Numbered from the stretch's first letter, positions 8,001-15,657 are shown. The stretch: 64,000 nt of DNA from Rhizobium croatiense (GCF_019793465.1 NZ_JAILYJ010000002.1:518814-582813); one strand, 5' to 3'. Numbers and translations are program-made. The notes: generated by a model not told the origin, from the letters alone.

Positions 8001-9596
8001 ATGCCTGCATCCATCACCCTTTCCCAGATCTCGTGGTCCGCGCCTGACGGACGGCCGCTTTTTTCAAATCTCGATCTCAGTTTCGGCAGAGACCGCACCG
8101 GCCTTGTCGGACGCAACGGCGTCGGCAAGACGACGCTGCTGAAGCTCGTCTCCGGTGAGCTCCGGCCGCAGTCCGGGACGATATCGGTCAGCGGCAGCCT
8201 CGGCACTCTGCGCCAGAGCGTGCAGGTCGCGCCGGAGGAAACCATCGCCGATCTCTTCGGTATCACCGAGGCGCTCGCTGTTCTCCACCGTGCCGAAGCC
8301 GGCCAGGCAACCGCCGACGAGCTTGCGTCGGCGGACTGGATGCTCCCGGCGCGCATCGCCGCAGCACTCGGCCGCACCGGGCTCGACGCGGAACCGCAGA
8401 CGCCGCTTGCCGCACTCTCCGGCGGGCAGCGCACGCGGGCCGGGCTTGCCGCGCTTGTATTCACCGAGCCGGATTTCCTGCTGCTCGACGAACCCACCAA
8501 CAATCTCGATCGCGACGGCCGCGCGGCGGTGATCGCGCTGATGTCAGGCTGGCGGGCCGGCGCGATCATCGTCAGCCATGACCGGGAACTGCTCGAAAGC
8601 GTCGATCAGATCGTCGAACTGACCTCGCTCGGCGCCACCCGCTATGGCGGCAACTGGAGCCATTATCGCGAGCGCAAGGCGCTGGAGCTTGCGGCAGCCG
8701 AACATGACCTCGCCGATGCCGAAAAGCGCATGGCCGAGGTCGCAAGGAAGACGCAGGCGACGGTGGAACGCCAAGCGCACCGGGACAGCGCCGGGCGGAA
8801 GAAGGCGGCCAAGGGCGGCGTTCCCCGCATCCTGCTCGGCGGCATGAAGGAGCGGAGCGAGACGACCGGCGGCGACAATGCCCGGCTCGCCGAACGCCGG
8901 CGCACTGAGGCGCTGGACGAGGCAAAAGCGGCGCGCGAGAAGATCGAGATCCTCCAGCCCCTGTCGGTCAACCTGCCGCCAACCGGGCTGCCCGCCAGCA
9001 AGGTCGTGCTGAAGATGGAGGCCGTGACGGCGGGCTATCGGCCGGGAGATCCCGTCATCCGCGATCTCTCCTTCGATGTGACGGGGCCGGAACGGATCGC
9101 CCTCGCCGGCCGCAACGGTTCGGGCAAGACGACGCTGTTGGCGCTTGTAACCGGCGCGTTGAAGCCCTGGGCCGGCACGGTCGCCGTGATGACCGGCTTT
9201 GCAATGCTCGATCAGAAGGTCAGCCTTCTCGATCCGTCGGCATCGATCCGCGATAATTTTCGCCGGATCAATCCGCTTTCCGATGAAAACACCTGCCGCG
9301 CCGCCCTTGCCCGCTTCATGTTCCGGGCCGATGCGGCGCTGCAGACGGTCTCGACGCTCAGCGGCGGGCAATTGCTGCGCGCCGGCCTTGCCTGCACGCT
9401 CGGCGCCGCGCCGCCGCCGCTCCTGATCCTCGACGAGCCGACCAACCACCTCGACATCGACTCGATATCAGCGGTCGAGGCCGGGCTCAGCGCCTATGAC
9501 GGGGCGCTCATCGTCGTCAGCCATGACGAAAGAATTCTTGAGAGCATCGGGATAGAGCGGCGGCTGGAATTGGTTGGGGGTGATGCAGTGGGTTAG
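8001..9596 (+). CDS. ABC-F family ATPase (first of two)
   Basis: 531 residues, two ABC ATPase domains in tandem and no membrane segments. Walker A sites are GRNGVGKTT (about residue 38) and GRNGSGKTT (about 370); signature motifs LSGGQRTR and LSGGQLLR; Walker B LLLDEPTNN and LILDEPTNH. The linker between domains (about 230-330) is charged and helical, as in ABC-F proteins that enter the ribosomal E site and affect translation or antibiotic tolerance. The start at 8001 has GGGGAT about 10 bases upstream; an earlier in-frame start at 7935 lacks support. A 38-codon ORF (7931-8047) overlaps the start in another frame. Confidence 0.9.
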   Translation: MPASITLSQISWSAPDGRPLFSNLDLSFGRDRTGLVGRNGVGKTTLLKLVSGELRPQSGTISVSGSLGTLRQSVQVAPEETIADLFGITEALAVLHRAEAGQATADELASADWMLPARIAAALGRTGLDAEPQTPLAALSGGQRTRAGLAALVFTEPDFLLLDEPTNNLDRDGRAAVIALMSGWRAGAIIVSHDRELLESVDQIVELTSLGATRYGGNWSHYRERKALELAAAEHDLADAEKRMAEVARKTQATVERQAHRDSAGRKKAAKGGVPRILLGGMKERSETTGGDNARLAERRRTEALDEAKAAREKIEILQPLSVNLPPTGLPASKVVLKMEAVTAGYRPGDPVIRDLSFDVTGPERIALAGRNGSGKTTLLALVTGALKPWAGTVAVMTGFAMLDQKVSLLDPSASIRDNFRRINPLSDENTCRAALARFMFRADAALQTVSTLSGGQLLRAGLACTLGAAPPPLLILDEPTNHLDIDSISAVEAGLSAYDGALIVVSHDERILESIGIERRLELVGGDAVG

Positions 9597-9615
9597 GCGG
9601 CACCCTCCAAGCTCC

Positions 9616-9744
9616 CTCATCCTGAGGTGCGTAGGCCAGAGGCCGGAGCCTCGAAGGACACGCTCCAACGATGCTCCTTGCAGCTATCAACTGCCGGTGG
9701 TCGACCTCGTCCTTCGAGGCCCCTGCCGGGCACCTCAAGATGAG
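9616..9744. repeat. Palindromic element, family C unit 1
   Basis: Ends are near-perfect inverted repeats, CTCATCCTGAGGTGC at 9616-9630 and GCACCTCAAGATGAG at 9730-9744. The interior holds a second nested dyad (CCTCGAAGGAC with GTCCTTCGAGG). A second, similar unit follows 33 bases downstream in the same orientation. It lies just past the first ABC-F gene. Confidence 0.85.
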
Positions 9745-9777
9745 GTCGGAGAGAGGGCGCGGCACCCACCAACCTCC

Positions 9778-9905
9778 CTCATCCTGAGGCGCGCAGGCCG
9801 AAGGCCGAAGCCTCGAAGGACACGCTCCTGCGCTGCTCCTTGCATCCATCGGCGTCAACGCACCCGCCTCGCCCTTCGGGGCCACCTGAGGCACCTCAGG
9901 ATGAG
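9778..9905. repeat. Palindromic element, family C unit 2
   Basis: Second tandem copy, with arms CTCATCCTGAGGCGC and GCACCTCAGGATGAG and the same inner CCTCGAAGGACACGCTCC block. Together the units fill about 290 bases of the 670-base gap between the two ABC-F genes. Confidence 0.85.
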
Positions 9906-9961
9906 TCTCTCTTGGGCATCGAGCACCCTGGCCACCGGAAATCCCGGGAACCGGGGTTCTC

Positions 9962-9990
9962 TTGCCTCTTCCTGCGGGCGATGGTATTTC
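9962..9990 (+). promoter_or_regulatory. Candidate promoter for the second ABC-F gene and its leader ORF
   Basis: TTGCCT (9962-9967), 17 bases, then TATTTC (9985-9990). Both boxes are imperfect. The position fits a transcript that carries the leader ORF at 10028. Confidence 0.35.
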
Positions 9991-10027
9991 AAATCCTGCA
10001 ACCCATTCGAGAAAGGAGGATCACGCT

Positions 10028-10099
10028 ATGCAAACTTACTTCCGGCATCATCGCCAGCGTGGTCCCGTCGACGCCCTGCAAATGCGTTTGCAGGGCTGA
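10028..10099 (+). CDS. Putative leader peptide upstream of the second ABC-F gene
   Basis: A 23-codon ORF with the best ribosome site in the region (AAAGGAGG at 10013-10020, 7 bases before ATG). It begins MQTYFRHHRQRGP and ends ALQMRLQG. The Arg-Gln-Arg followed by Gly-Pro matches the +X+ pattern at which macrolides stall ribosomes. The last eight codons form one perfect hairpin. ABC-F resistance genes elsewhere are often controlled by such leaders. It is too short to judge by coding statistics, and its role is inference. Confidence 0.5.
   Translation: MQTYFRHHRQRGPVDALQMRLQG
10073..10096 (+). promoter_or_regulatory. 10-bp perfect stem-loop inside the leader ORF, with downstream alternative pairing
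   Basis: Arms GCCCTGCAAA and TTTGCAGGGC with loop TGCG, ending one base before the leader stop. Just downstream, GACCAG (10098-10103) can pair with CTGGTC (10127-10132), while CTGGTCT (10127-10133) can instead pair with AGACCAG (10251-10257) about 10 bases before the ABC-F start. No U-run follows the first stem, so control of translation is more likely than a simple terminator. Confidence 0.5.
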
Positions 10100-10266
10100 C
10101 CAGAGACCGTTTCTCGACATCTCTTCCTGGTCTGCCCTTCGTGGCCAATGCGGCGCCGTCTCCAAGCTGCGCGTGCATTTCTGTAACGTCCCGGGCCTGA
10201 AAGGCGCAATTCCGTGATGGCTGATGCCCCGGATGCCCCGCTCCCGGTCAAGACCAGAGAACGATC

Positions 10267-11784
10267 ATGACACTCATCACCATCCGCAATCTCGGCGTGA
10301 CGTTGGGCAACCCGTTGTTTTCCAAGCTTAACCTCGTCGTCAATGCCGGCGACCGCATCGGCCTCGTCGCCGCCAACGGGCGGGGAAAATCGACGCTGCT
10401 CGCCTGCATCACCGGCGCGCTCGAGCCGAGCGAGGGCGAAATCACCAAGGCGCGCGGGCTGACCGTCGGCCATGTCGCCCAGAATGTGCCGGCCGCTCTT
10501 TTCGACACGGCGTTTTACGATGCGGTGCTGCAGGCTCTGCCGGCCGATCAGGCCGAAAGCGAGAGCTGGCGCGTTGATGTGGTGCTGGAATCGCTCGAGG
10601 TGCCGGAGGCCATGCGGCGGCGGCCGCTGCAGCAGTTGAGCGGCGGTTGGCAGCGGCTTGCCATGCTGGCCCGCGCCTGGGTGAGCGAACCCGACGTACT
10701 TCTGCTCGACGAGCCGACCAACCATCTCGATCTCGAAAAGATCGCGCAGCTGGAGGCCTGGCTGAATGCGCTTCCGCGCGACGTGCCGGTGATCCTCTCC
10801 AGCCATGACCGCGCCTTTCTCGATGCGACGACCAACCGGACGCTGTTCCTGCGGCCGGAACAATCGCCGGTCTTTGCCCTCCCCTATTCCAGGGCGCGCG
10901 CCGCCCTCGACGAGGCCGACGCTGCCGAAGCGCGGCGCTACGAGCGCGATATGAAGACAGCGGAACAGCTGCGCAAACAGGCGGCCAAGCTCAACAATAT
11001 CGGCATCAATTCCGGCAGCGACCTGCTCGTCGTCAAGACGAAGCAGCTGAAACAGCGGGCGGAGAAGCTGGAGGATACGGCAAAACCGGCGCATCTGGAG
11101 CGCTCGGCCGGCGCCATCCGGCTTGCCAACCGCGGCACGCATGCCAAGGTGCTGGTGACGCTGGAGGATGCGGCGGTGGCGACGCCGGATGGAACGCTGC
11201 TGTTCAGGACCGGCCGGCAATTCATCTGCCAGGGTGACCGCATCGTGCTCCTCGGCCTTAACGGCGTCGGCAAGTCGCGGCTGGTCTCGATGCTGAAGCA
11301 AGCGATCGAAAGGCCGGAGACGCCAGGCGGCATCAAGGCGACGCCGTCGCTGGTTCTCGGCTATGGCGACCAGGCGCTCGCCGATCTTGCCGACGGCGAC
11401 ACGCCGATCGGCACGATCATCCGCCGTTTCGATGTCGGCGACCAGAGGGCGCGCGCCCTGCTGGCCGGCGCCGGCATGACGATCGACATGCAGGCAAAAC
11501 CGATCGGCCAGCTCTCCGGCGGCCAGAAGGCGCGGCTCGGCATGCTGGTGCTGCGGTTGACGGAACCGAATTTCTATCTGCTCGACGAGCCGACCAACCA
11601 CCTCGACATCGAGGGACAGGAAGCGCTCGAAAGCGAGCTGATGGCGCGGGAGGCGAGCTGCCTGCTGGTCTCGCACGACCGCAGTTTCGTGCGGGCGGTG
11701 GGCAACCGCTTCTGGCTGATCGAGAAGAAGCGGCTGGTGGAAGTGGAGAGCCCGGAAGGGTTCTTTGCTTCGGTGGCGGGGTGA
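10267..11784 (+). CDS. ABC-F family ATPase (second of two)
   Basis: 505 residues, two ABC domains and no membrane segments. Walker A AANGRGKST (about residue 35) and GLNGVGKSR (about 330); signatures LSGGWQRL and LSGGQKAR; Walker B LLLDEPTNHLDL and LLDEPTNHLDI. The helical linker (about 215-290) contains a Lys/Gln-rich stretch (TKQLKQRAEKLED). It differs clearly from the ABC-F at 8001, so the two are not a recent duplication. The ribosome site before 10267 is weak (AGAGAAC) and may be sequestered by upstream pairing. The substrate or antibiotic, if any, is unknown. Confidence 0.9.
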   Translation: MTLITIRNLGVTLGNPLFSKLNLVVNAGDRIGLVAANGRGKSTLLACITGALEPSEGEITKARGLTVGHVAQNVPAALFDTAFYDAVLQALPADQAESESWRVDVVLESLEVPEAMRRRPLQQLSGGWQRLAMLARAWVSEPDVLLLDEPTNHLDLEKIAQLEAWLNALPRDVPVILSSHDRAFLDATTNRTLFLRPEQSPVFALPYSRARAALDEADAAEARRYERDMKTAEQLRKQAAKLNNIGINSGSDLLVVKTKQLKQRAEKLEDTAKPAHLERSAGAIRLANRGTHAKVLVTLEDAAVATPDGTLLFRTGRQFICQGDRIVLLGLNGVGKSRLVSMLKQAIERPETPGGIKATPSLVLGYGDQALADLADGDTPIGTIIRRFDVGDQRARALLAGAGMTIDMQAKPIGQLSGGQKARLGMLVLRLTEPNFYLLDEPTNHLDIEGQEALESELMAREASCLLVSHDRSFVRAVGNRFWLIEKKRLVEVESPEGFFASVAG

Positions 11785-11831
11785 TGGATGGTGGGATCCG
11801 GAGCGTGATTGTTGTTGGCGGCGTGCCGTGT

Positions 11832-11986
11832 GGCCCCCTCATCCCCCCTACGGGCACCTTTGCCGGGGTCGAGCCACGCGTCTCGACCCGTCCTTCGGAC
11901 CCCCGTGGGGAGAAGGGGAATCGAGACGTCGCGGCATATCCCTTCTCCCCTCGGGGAGAAGGTGCCAGCAGGCGGATGAGGGGGCC
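11832..11986. repeat. Palindromic element, family B copy 1
   Basis: Perfect 13-base arms GGCCCCCTCATCC and GGATGAGGGGGCC. Inner parts contain CCTTCTCCCC/GGGGAGAAGG hairpins. A longer relative lies at 41706-41907. It fills most of the gap between the second ABC-F gene and the convergent VOC gene. Confidence 0.85.
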
Positions 11987-12009
11987 GCTTTCGATCAAAA
12001 GTAGATCAA

Positions 12010-12789
12010 TTACCGCTTCGGCGCGACGAGGCAGAAGAAGGCGCCCTGCGGGTCGGTGGCCTGGATGATCCAGCTGCCGCCGGGGACTTCCATCGGGCCG
12101 TTGACGACCTTGCCGCCGCCCGAGGTGACGCGTTCGATCGCGGCATCGAGGGTGGGCACGATGAAATAATAGCACCAGAAGGGCATCGGCATGTTGTCGG
12201 GCTTGGTCATCATGCCGCCGGTCTGCCGGCCGTCATGGGCGAAGATGTAGTAGACGCCCATCGCGCCCATATCCATCTCGCTGTCCTTGGTCCAGCCGAA
12301 CAGCTTGGTATAGAAGGCAAGTGCGTCCTTGCCGTTGCCGGAATAAAGCTCGCGCCAGCCGATGTTGCCTGGCGCGTCGAAGGCCAGTTCAGGCCAGCTC
12401 TGTTCCATCGGCGCCGGCGTCATGATGCAGAGCACCGCGCCATGCGGATCGGCAACGACGGCGAAACGGCCGATGGTCGGGATGTCTTCCGGCGGACGGC
12501 GGACAGCACCGCCATTGGCGGCGAAATCCTTTGCCGACTGGTCGACGTCATCGACGCCGACATAGCCCGTCCAGTTCGGCGGAATGCCCTGGCCTTCGAG
12601 TTCGGCCGGAAATTCCATCAGGCCGCCGACGCCGATGCCGTTCGCCTCGAAGACCGTATAGGTCGGCATGCCCTCGACCTTCATTTCCGAGGTGGTCCAG
12701 CCGACGACGGAGCTGTAGAATTTCGCGGCGGCTGCGGTGTCGGGGGTCATCAGCTCGCACCAGATAAACTTTCCATGCGTCTTCGACAT
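12010..12789 (-). CDS. VOC superfamily protein with two glyoxalase-like domains
   Basis: 259 residues made of two VOC repeats: about 1-125 (FIWCELMTPDTAAAAKFYSSVVGW to DPHGAVLCIM) and about 135-258 (GWRELYSGNGKDALAFYTKLFGWT to DPQGAFFCL). VOC proteins include metal-dependent lyases, dioxygenases and resistance proteins; the substrate is not evident. ATG 12789 has GGGAGAG 6 bases upstream. It is the last gene of a probable three-gene operon (DUF899, DUF1579, VOC) divergent from a MarR regulator. Confidence 0.85.
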   Translation of the reverse strand: MSKTHGKFIWCELMTPDTAAAAKFYSSVVGWTTSEMKVEGMPTYTVFEANGIGVGGLMEFPAELEGQGIPPNWTGYVGVDDVDQSAKDFAANGGAVRRPPEDIPTIGRFAVVADPHGAVLCIMTPAPMEQSWPELAFDAPGNIGWRELYSGNGKDALAFYTKLFGWTKDSEMDMGAMGVYYIFAHDGRQTGGMMTKPDNMPMPFWCYYFIVPTLDAAIERVTSGGGKVVNGPMEVPGGSWIIQATDPQGAFFCLVAPKR

Positions 12790-12839
12790 AGAACTCTCCC
12801 TTTTCTGACGCCTCTGCGATGCTTGCGGCGCCGTGATTG

Positions 12840-13307
12840 TCAGATCTTGCGGGTGTAATGCGCTTCCATGAACTGCTTCCAGGAGCCGTCGGCCTGTCTG
12901 GCGCTGGAGGTGAAGGTGCGGTGATCGGGGTTGATGAAGGTGATCTGCTCGCGGTAATCGGCCAGGCCCTCGCCATTGAGGTCGGGTCCCGTCGTATAGA
13001 GGTCGAGCACGTTGCCGGAGGCATCGACCTCGCCTTCATAGACCCACATGAAGTCCATCATCGAGCCGATCCAGCTGCCGACATACTTGCCCTTTTCGGC
13101 GTTGTAGCCGAGCGTCAGGATCGTGGTGGCCTGTTTACCGTCGGGCATGCGGCCGTGCCCTTCGGCGACGAACCAGATTCCGTGCAGCGAGCGGACGGTC
13201 TCCGTCCAGTCGTCGCTGCCGCCCATCTCGGGTGCGGTGACGCTCCAGTCGCCGACCAGTCGTTCCAGGAAGGAATGTTCCTTCAGCACTTCAGCCGTCT
13301 TCATCAT
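12840..13307 (-). CDS. DUF1579 family protein
   Basis: 155 residues, with the DUF1579 pattern EHSFLERLVGDWSV near the N-terminus followed by a lipocalin-like series of beta strands (ILTLGYNAEKGKYVGSWIGS, FTSSARQADGSW). No signal peptide. Function of the family is unknown. Two ATGs are adjacent (13307 and 13304), preceded by GGGAGAAGAGG. It sits 50 bases before the VOC gene and 90 bases after the DUF899 gene in the same direction, so one transcript is likely. Confidence 0.82.
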   Translation of the reverse strand: MMKTAEVLKEHSFLERLVGDWSVTAPEMGGSDDWTETVRSLHGIWFVAEGHGRMPDGKQATTILTLGYNAEKGKYVGSWIGSMMDFMWVYEGEVDASGNVLDLYTTGPDLNGEGLADYREQITFINPDHRTFTSSARQADGSWKQFMEAHYTRKI

Positions 13308-13397
13308 CCTCTTCTCCCTTCAGGTGATGGCGACGCCTGTTCTTAGAGCATGCGTCGTCCGGAAACCGCCCCACGGATTTCGGCATCATGTGCCTGC

Positions 13398-14126
13398 TCA
13401 GTGACAGCAGGATGGCGCCGTTTGAGCGTCCTCATATTCGTCATGGCGGCGCACGAAATCCATCGTGCCCTGCTCGTTGCGGCCCTTCGGCGCGCGGTCG
13501 AGGATCATCAAAGTGCTGATCAGTTCCTCCGGCCCGCGGGCATAACTCGAATAGGTATGAAAGACCTCGCCCTTGTCGTTGCGGTAGAAGGCGCTGAGGC
13601 CCGGCAGTTCGTCGTGGGCCTCTGCCGGCTCAATAGCAGTGAAATTGTAGAAGACCTTGTCTTTGGCAAGGTCCTCGGGGGTGAAAGAGACGTGATAATC
13701 GAAATTGAAATCGCTGCCGAAGGACGAGACCCAGGGAAATTTCCAGCCCATTCGCCTCTTATAGGCGGCGATCTTCTCAAGCGGCGCCCGCGAAACGGCG
13801 ACCCAGGTGACGTCGTGATGGTTCAGATGCGGCAGGGCGCCGTCCACGTGATCGGCGAGGAACGAGCAGCCGGGGCAGCCGGCCTCCCAATCCGGGCCGA
13901 GCATGAAATGATAGATCAGCAGCTGGCTGCGGCCGTCGAAGAGATCGGCGAGCGACTTCTTTCCCTCGGGCGTATCGAAGACATAATCCTTGTCGACCCT
14001 CACCCAGGGCAGCGCCATACGGGCGGCGTTGACGCTGTCGCGCAGCTTCGTCGCCTCCTTTTCCTTCAAGAGCAGGGCGCGGCGGGCCTCCAGCCATTGC
14101 TCGCGAGAAACAAGTTCGTTCTGCAT
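13398..14126 (-). CDS. DUF899 thioredoxin-like protein
   Basis: 242 residues. DUF899 proteins have a thioredoxin fold; here the region MLGPDWEAGCPGCSFLADH (about residues 75-93) carries a Cys-X-X-Cys pair at the expected active-site position. The C-terminus ends in a CCH motif. A redox role is likely but unproven. The frame is open upstream through an Arg-rich stretch, but ATG 14126 follows GGAGGAGGG and starts the family N-terminus (MQNELVSREQW). First gene of the operon, directly downstream of a MarR-type operator. Confidence 0.86.
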   Translation of the reverse strand: MQNELVSREQWLEARRALLLKEKEATKLRDSVNAARMALPWVRVDKDYVFDTPEGKKSLADLFDGRSQLLIYHFMLGPDWEAGCPGCSFLADHVDGALPHLNHHDVTWVAVSRAPLEKIAAYKRRMGWKFPWVSSFGSDFNFDYHVSFTPEDLAKDKVFYNFTAIEPAEAHDELPGLSAFYRNDKGEVFHTYSSYARGPEELISTLMILDRAPKGRNEQGTMDFVRRHDEYEDAQTAPSCCH

Positions 14127-14189
14127 GGAATGCGCCCTCCTCCGGCGTCGCCGGCGAGCCGGCCCATCTCCTTCTCCTTGACTAGAAAG

Positions 14190-14201
14190 ATTGATATCAA
14201 T
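14190..14201. promoter_or_regulatory. MarR-type operator between the DUF899 and MarR genes
   Basis: ATTGATATCAAT is a perfect 12-base dyad in the 86-base divergent gap, 11 bases upstream of the MarR start. The size and TTGATATCAA core are typical of MarR boxes. The protein encoded next to it probably represses both directions. Confidence 0.65.
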
Positions 14202-14212
14202 ATAAAATGGCC

Positions 14213-14731
14213 ATGTCAAATTCGGTTGAAATTCCTTTTTCTACAACGCTGCTGGTGCGCGACACCTGCCTCTGCCTGCATGCGCAACGAGCGGCGCGGG
14301 CGCTCGCCCGGCTGTTCGACGACGCATTGCGGCCGGCGGGGCTGACCAACGGGCAGTTTTCGCTGATGATGTCGCTGAACCGACCGGAGCCGCCGCCGAT
14401 GGGGCCGGTCGCAGCCCTGCTCGCCATGGACCAGACGACGCTGACGGCGGCGCTGAAGCCCTTACAGCGCAAGGGCTGGGTGAGCGTGATGGAAAATCCG
14501 AAGGACAGGCGCGGCCGGCTGCTCGTGCTCACCGGCGAGGGCAAGGCGGCGCTGGCAAGGGCGCTGCCGATCTGGAAAGAGACGCATGCGGCGCTCGACC
14601 AAAAGCTCCCGGATGGAAGTTCCGCGCGGCTGCGGCAGGATCTGCAGACGGTGTCGGGGATGACGGACGAGACGCCGAAGCCGGCCGCTCGCCGTGCCGG
14701 CCGAGTCACAGCGCGCGTGATGGCCGAGTAG
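14213..14731 (+). CDS. MarR-family transcriptional regulator
   Basis: 172 residues with a winged helix at about 45-115 (LTNGQFSLMMSLN, then MDQTTLTAALKPLQRKGWV, then DRRGRLLVLTGEG as the wing). The C-terminal tail from about 150 is basic and unusual (KPAARRAGRVTARVM). No ribosome site precedes 14213 or the ATG at 14207, so the mRNA may be leaderless. Several Cys near the N-terminus (DTCLCLH) might sense oxidation; that is inference. It likely controls the divergent DUF899-DUF1579-VOC operon. Confidence 0.85.
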   Translation: MSNSVEIPFSTTLLVRDTCLCLHAQRAARALARLFDDALRPAGLTNGQFSLMMSLNRPEPPPMGPVAALLAMDQTTLTAALKPLQRKGWVSVMENPKDRRGRLLVLTGEGKAALARALPIWKETHAALDQKLPDGSSARLRQDLQTVSGMTDETPKPAARRAGRVTARVMAE

Positions 14732-14796
14732 AGCTCACTGAGCATGCCTTGGAGTCGAGAAATCGCTTCGTTTCCAGCGATGCGACCGGAGTGTGG

Positions 14797-14897
14797 GTGC
14801 TCGGGTCAACCCGAGCACGACGGAGATTGAGGAGCAGGATCGGCTGGAGGCGAGAGGCCTCCCCTTGCTCCGTCGTCCTCGGGCTTGACCCGAGGAC
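14797..14897. repeat. Palindromic element, family D copy 1
   Basis: Two hairpins: GTGCTCGGGT/ACCCGAGCAC at 14797-14818 and GTCCTCGGG/CCCGAGGAC with loop CTTGA at 14875-14897. The strings CTCGGGTCAA and GGCTTGACCCGAGGA recur at 45470-45545 and 46558-46648. Lies between the MarR gene and ohr. Confidence 0.8.
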
Positions 14898-14989
14898 CCA
14901 TGCTGCGAGCCCTGCTTTCATGTCAGCAGCAAGAAAGCGACGGCCCCGACCGAAGCCGCAGACCGTCGCCGCAGTTTTGCTGAGCGGGA

Positions 14990-15412
14990 TCAGGCAACCG
15001 TCACCGGAACTTCGGTCGAAGTGCGCATGGCGTGGCTGTAGGGGCAGACGATGTGGGCGGCGGCGGCGAGCTTTTCGGCGGTTTCGCGGTCGAGGCCGGG
15101 AATGTTGACGGTCAGGGCCACTTCGATGCCGAAGCCGGCGCCGTCTTCGCGCGGGCCGATGCCGACTTTGGCGGAGACCGTCGTTTCCTCCGGAATCTTG
15201 ACCTTCTGCTGGCCCGCGACAAATTTCAGGGCACCGAGGAAGCAGGCGGAATAGCCGGCGGCGAAAAGCTGTTCGGGATTGGTGCCCGTCGCACCGTCGC
15301 CACCGAGCTCCTTGGGAACGGTCAGCGTCACGTCCAGGACGCCGTTATCGGAAACGGCGCGGCCGGCGCGACCGCCGGTGGCAGAGGCTTGGGTCGTATA
15401 GAGAATAGGCAT
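14990..15412 (-). CDS. ohr: organic hydroperoxide resistance protein (Ohr/OsmC family)
   Basis: 140 residues, the usual Ohr length. Reduces organic peroxides with a Cys pair: one Cys is in AAGYSACFLGALKF (about residue 60) and the other in AHIVCPYSHAMR (about 125). Typical N-terminus MPILYTTQASATGGRAG. The ATG at 15412 is preceded by AAGGAGATTGTC; the longer open frame upstream is not used. Divergent from ohrR with an OhrR-type palindrome between them, so expression should rise when OhrR is oxidised. Confidence 0.95.
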   Translation of the reverse strand: MPILYTTQASATGGRAGRAVSDNGVLDVTLTVPKELGGDGATGTNPEQLFAAGYSACFLGALKFVAGQQKVKIPEETTVSAKVGIGPREDGAGFGIEVALTVNIPGLDRETAEKLAAAAHIVCPYSHAMRTSTEVPVTVA

Positions 15413-15463
15413 GACAATCTCCTTTGGTTGGCCCTTCGATCGGGGTTGGATTTTTAATATCGA

Positions 15464-15476
15464 ACAATTAAATTGT
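15464..15476. promoter_or_regulatory. OhrR operator
   Basis: ACAATT-A-AATTGT, a perfect dyad about 50 bases upstream of ohr, flanked by further A/T. It matches the TACAATT/AATTGTA pattern of OhrR boxes. Confidence 0.75.
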
Positions 15477-15534
15477 ACGCAAGTGAATTTTGCAAATTGC
15501 ATTTGGACGTCGAAAGGAAGACAATCGCAGCCTC

Positions 15535-15645
15535 AGAGCAGGATGATTTCAGGCAGGCTCGGCCTAAAATCTGAATCCTGCTCTACGTCAAAGTGAGAGC
15601 ATGATGTCGTCCGAAAACCGCTCACACTTTTCGGCATCATGCTCT
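15535..15645. repeat. Composite palindromic element, family E type (RIME-like)
   Basis: Two adjacent large hairpins. The first has arms AGAGCAGGAT/ATCCTGCTCT (15535-15584) with a further inner dyad; the second has perfect 11-base arms AGAGCATGATG/CATCATGCTCT (15596-15645) around CCGAAAACCGCTCACACTTT. Two adjacent palindromes are the hallmark of Rhizobium intergenic mosaic elements. A decayed fragment of the second half is visible near 13346-13375. Confidence 0.8.
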
Positions 15646-15657
15646 GGGATGGTGGAT

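Noticed and set aside
9600..9910. Possible CRISPR array from repeated blocks
   Set aside because: Only two units of about 128 bases, palindromic and without spacers of regular size.
10048..11676. Long minus-strand frame across the leader region and second ABC-F gene
   Set aside because: Antisense to a clear ABC-F gene; low-complexity composition, no ribosome site.
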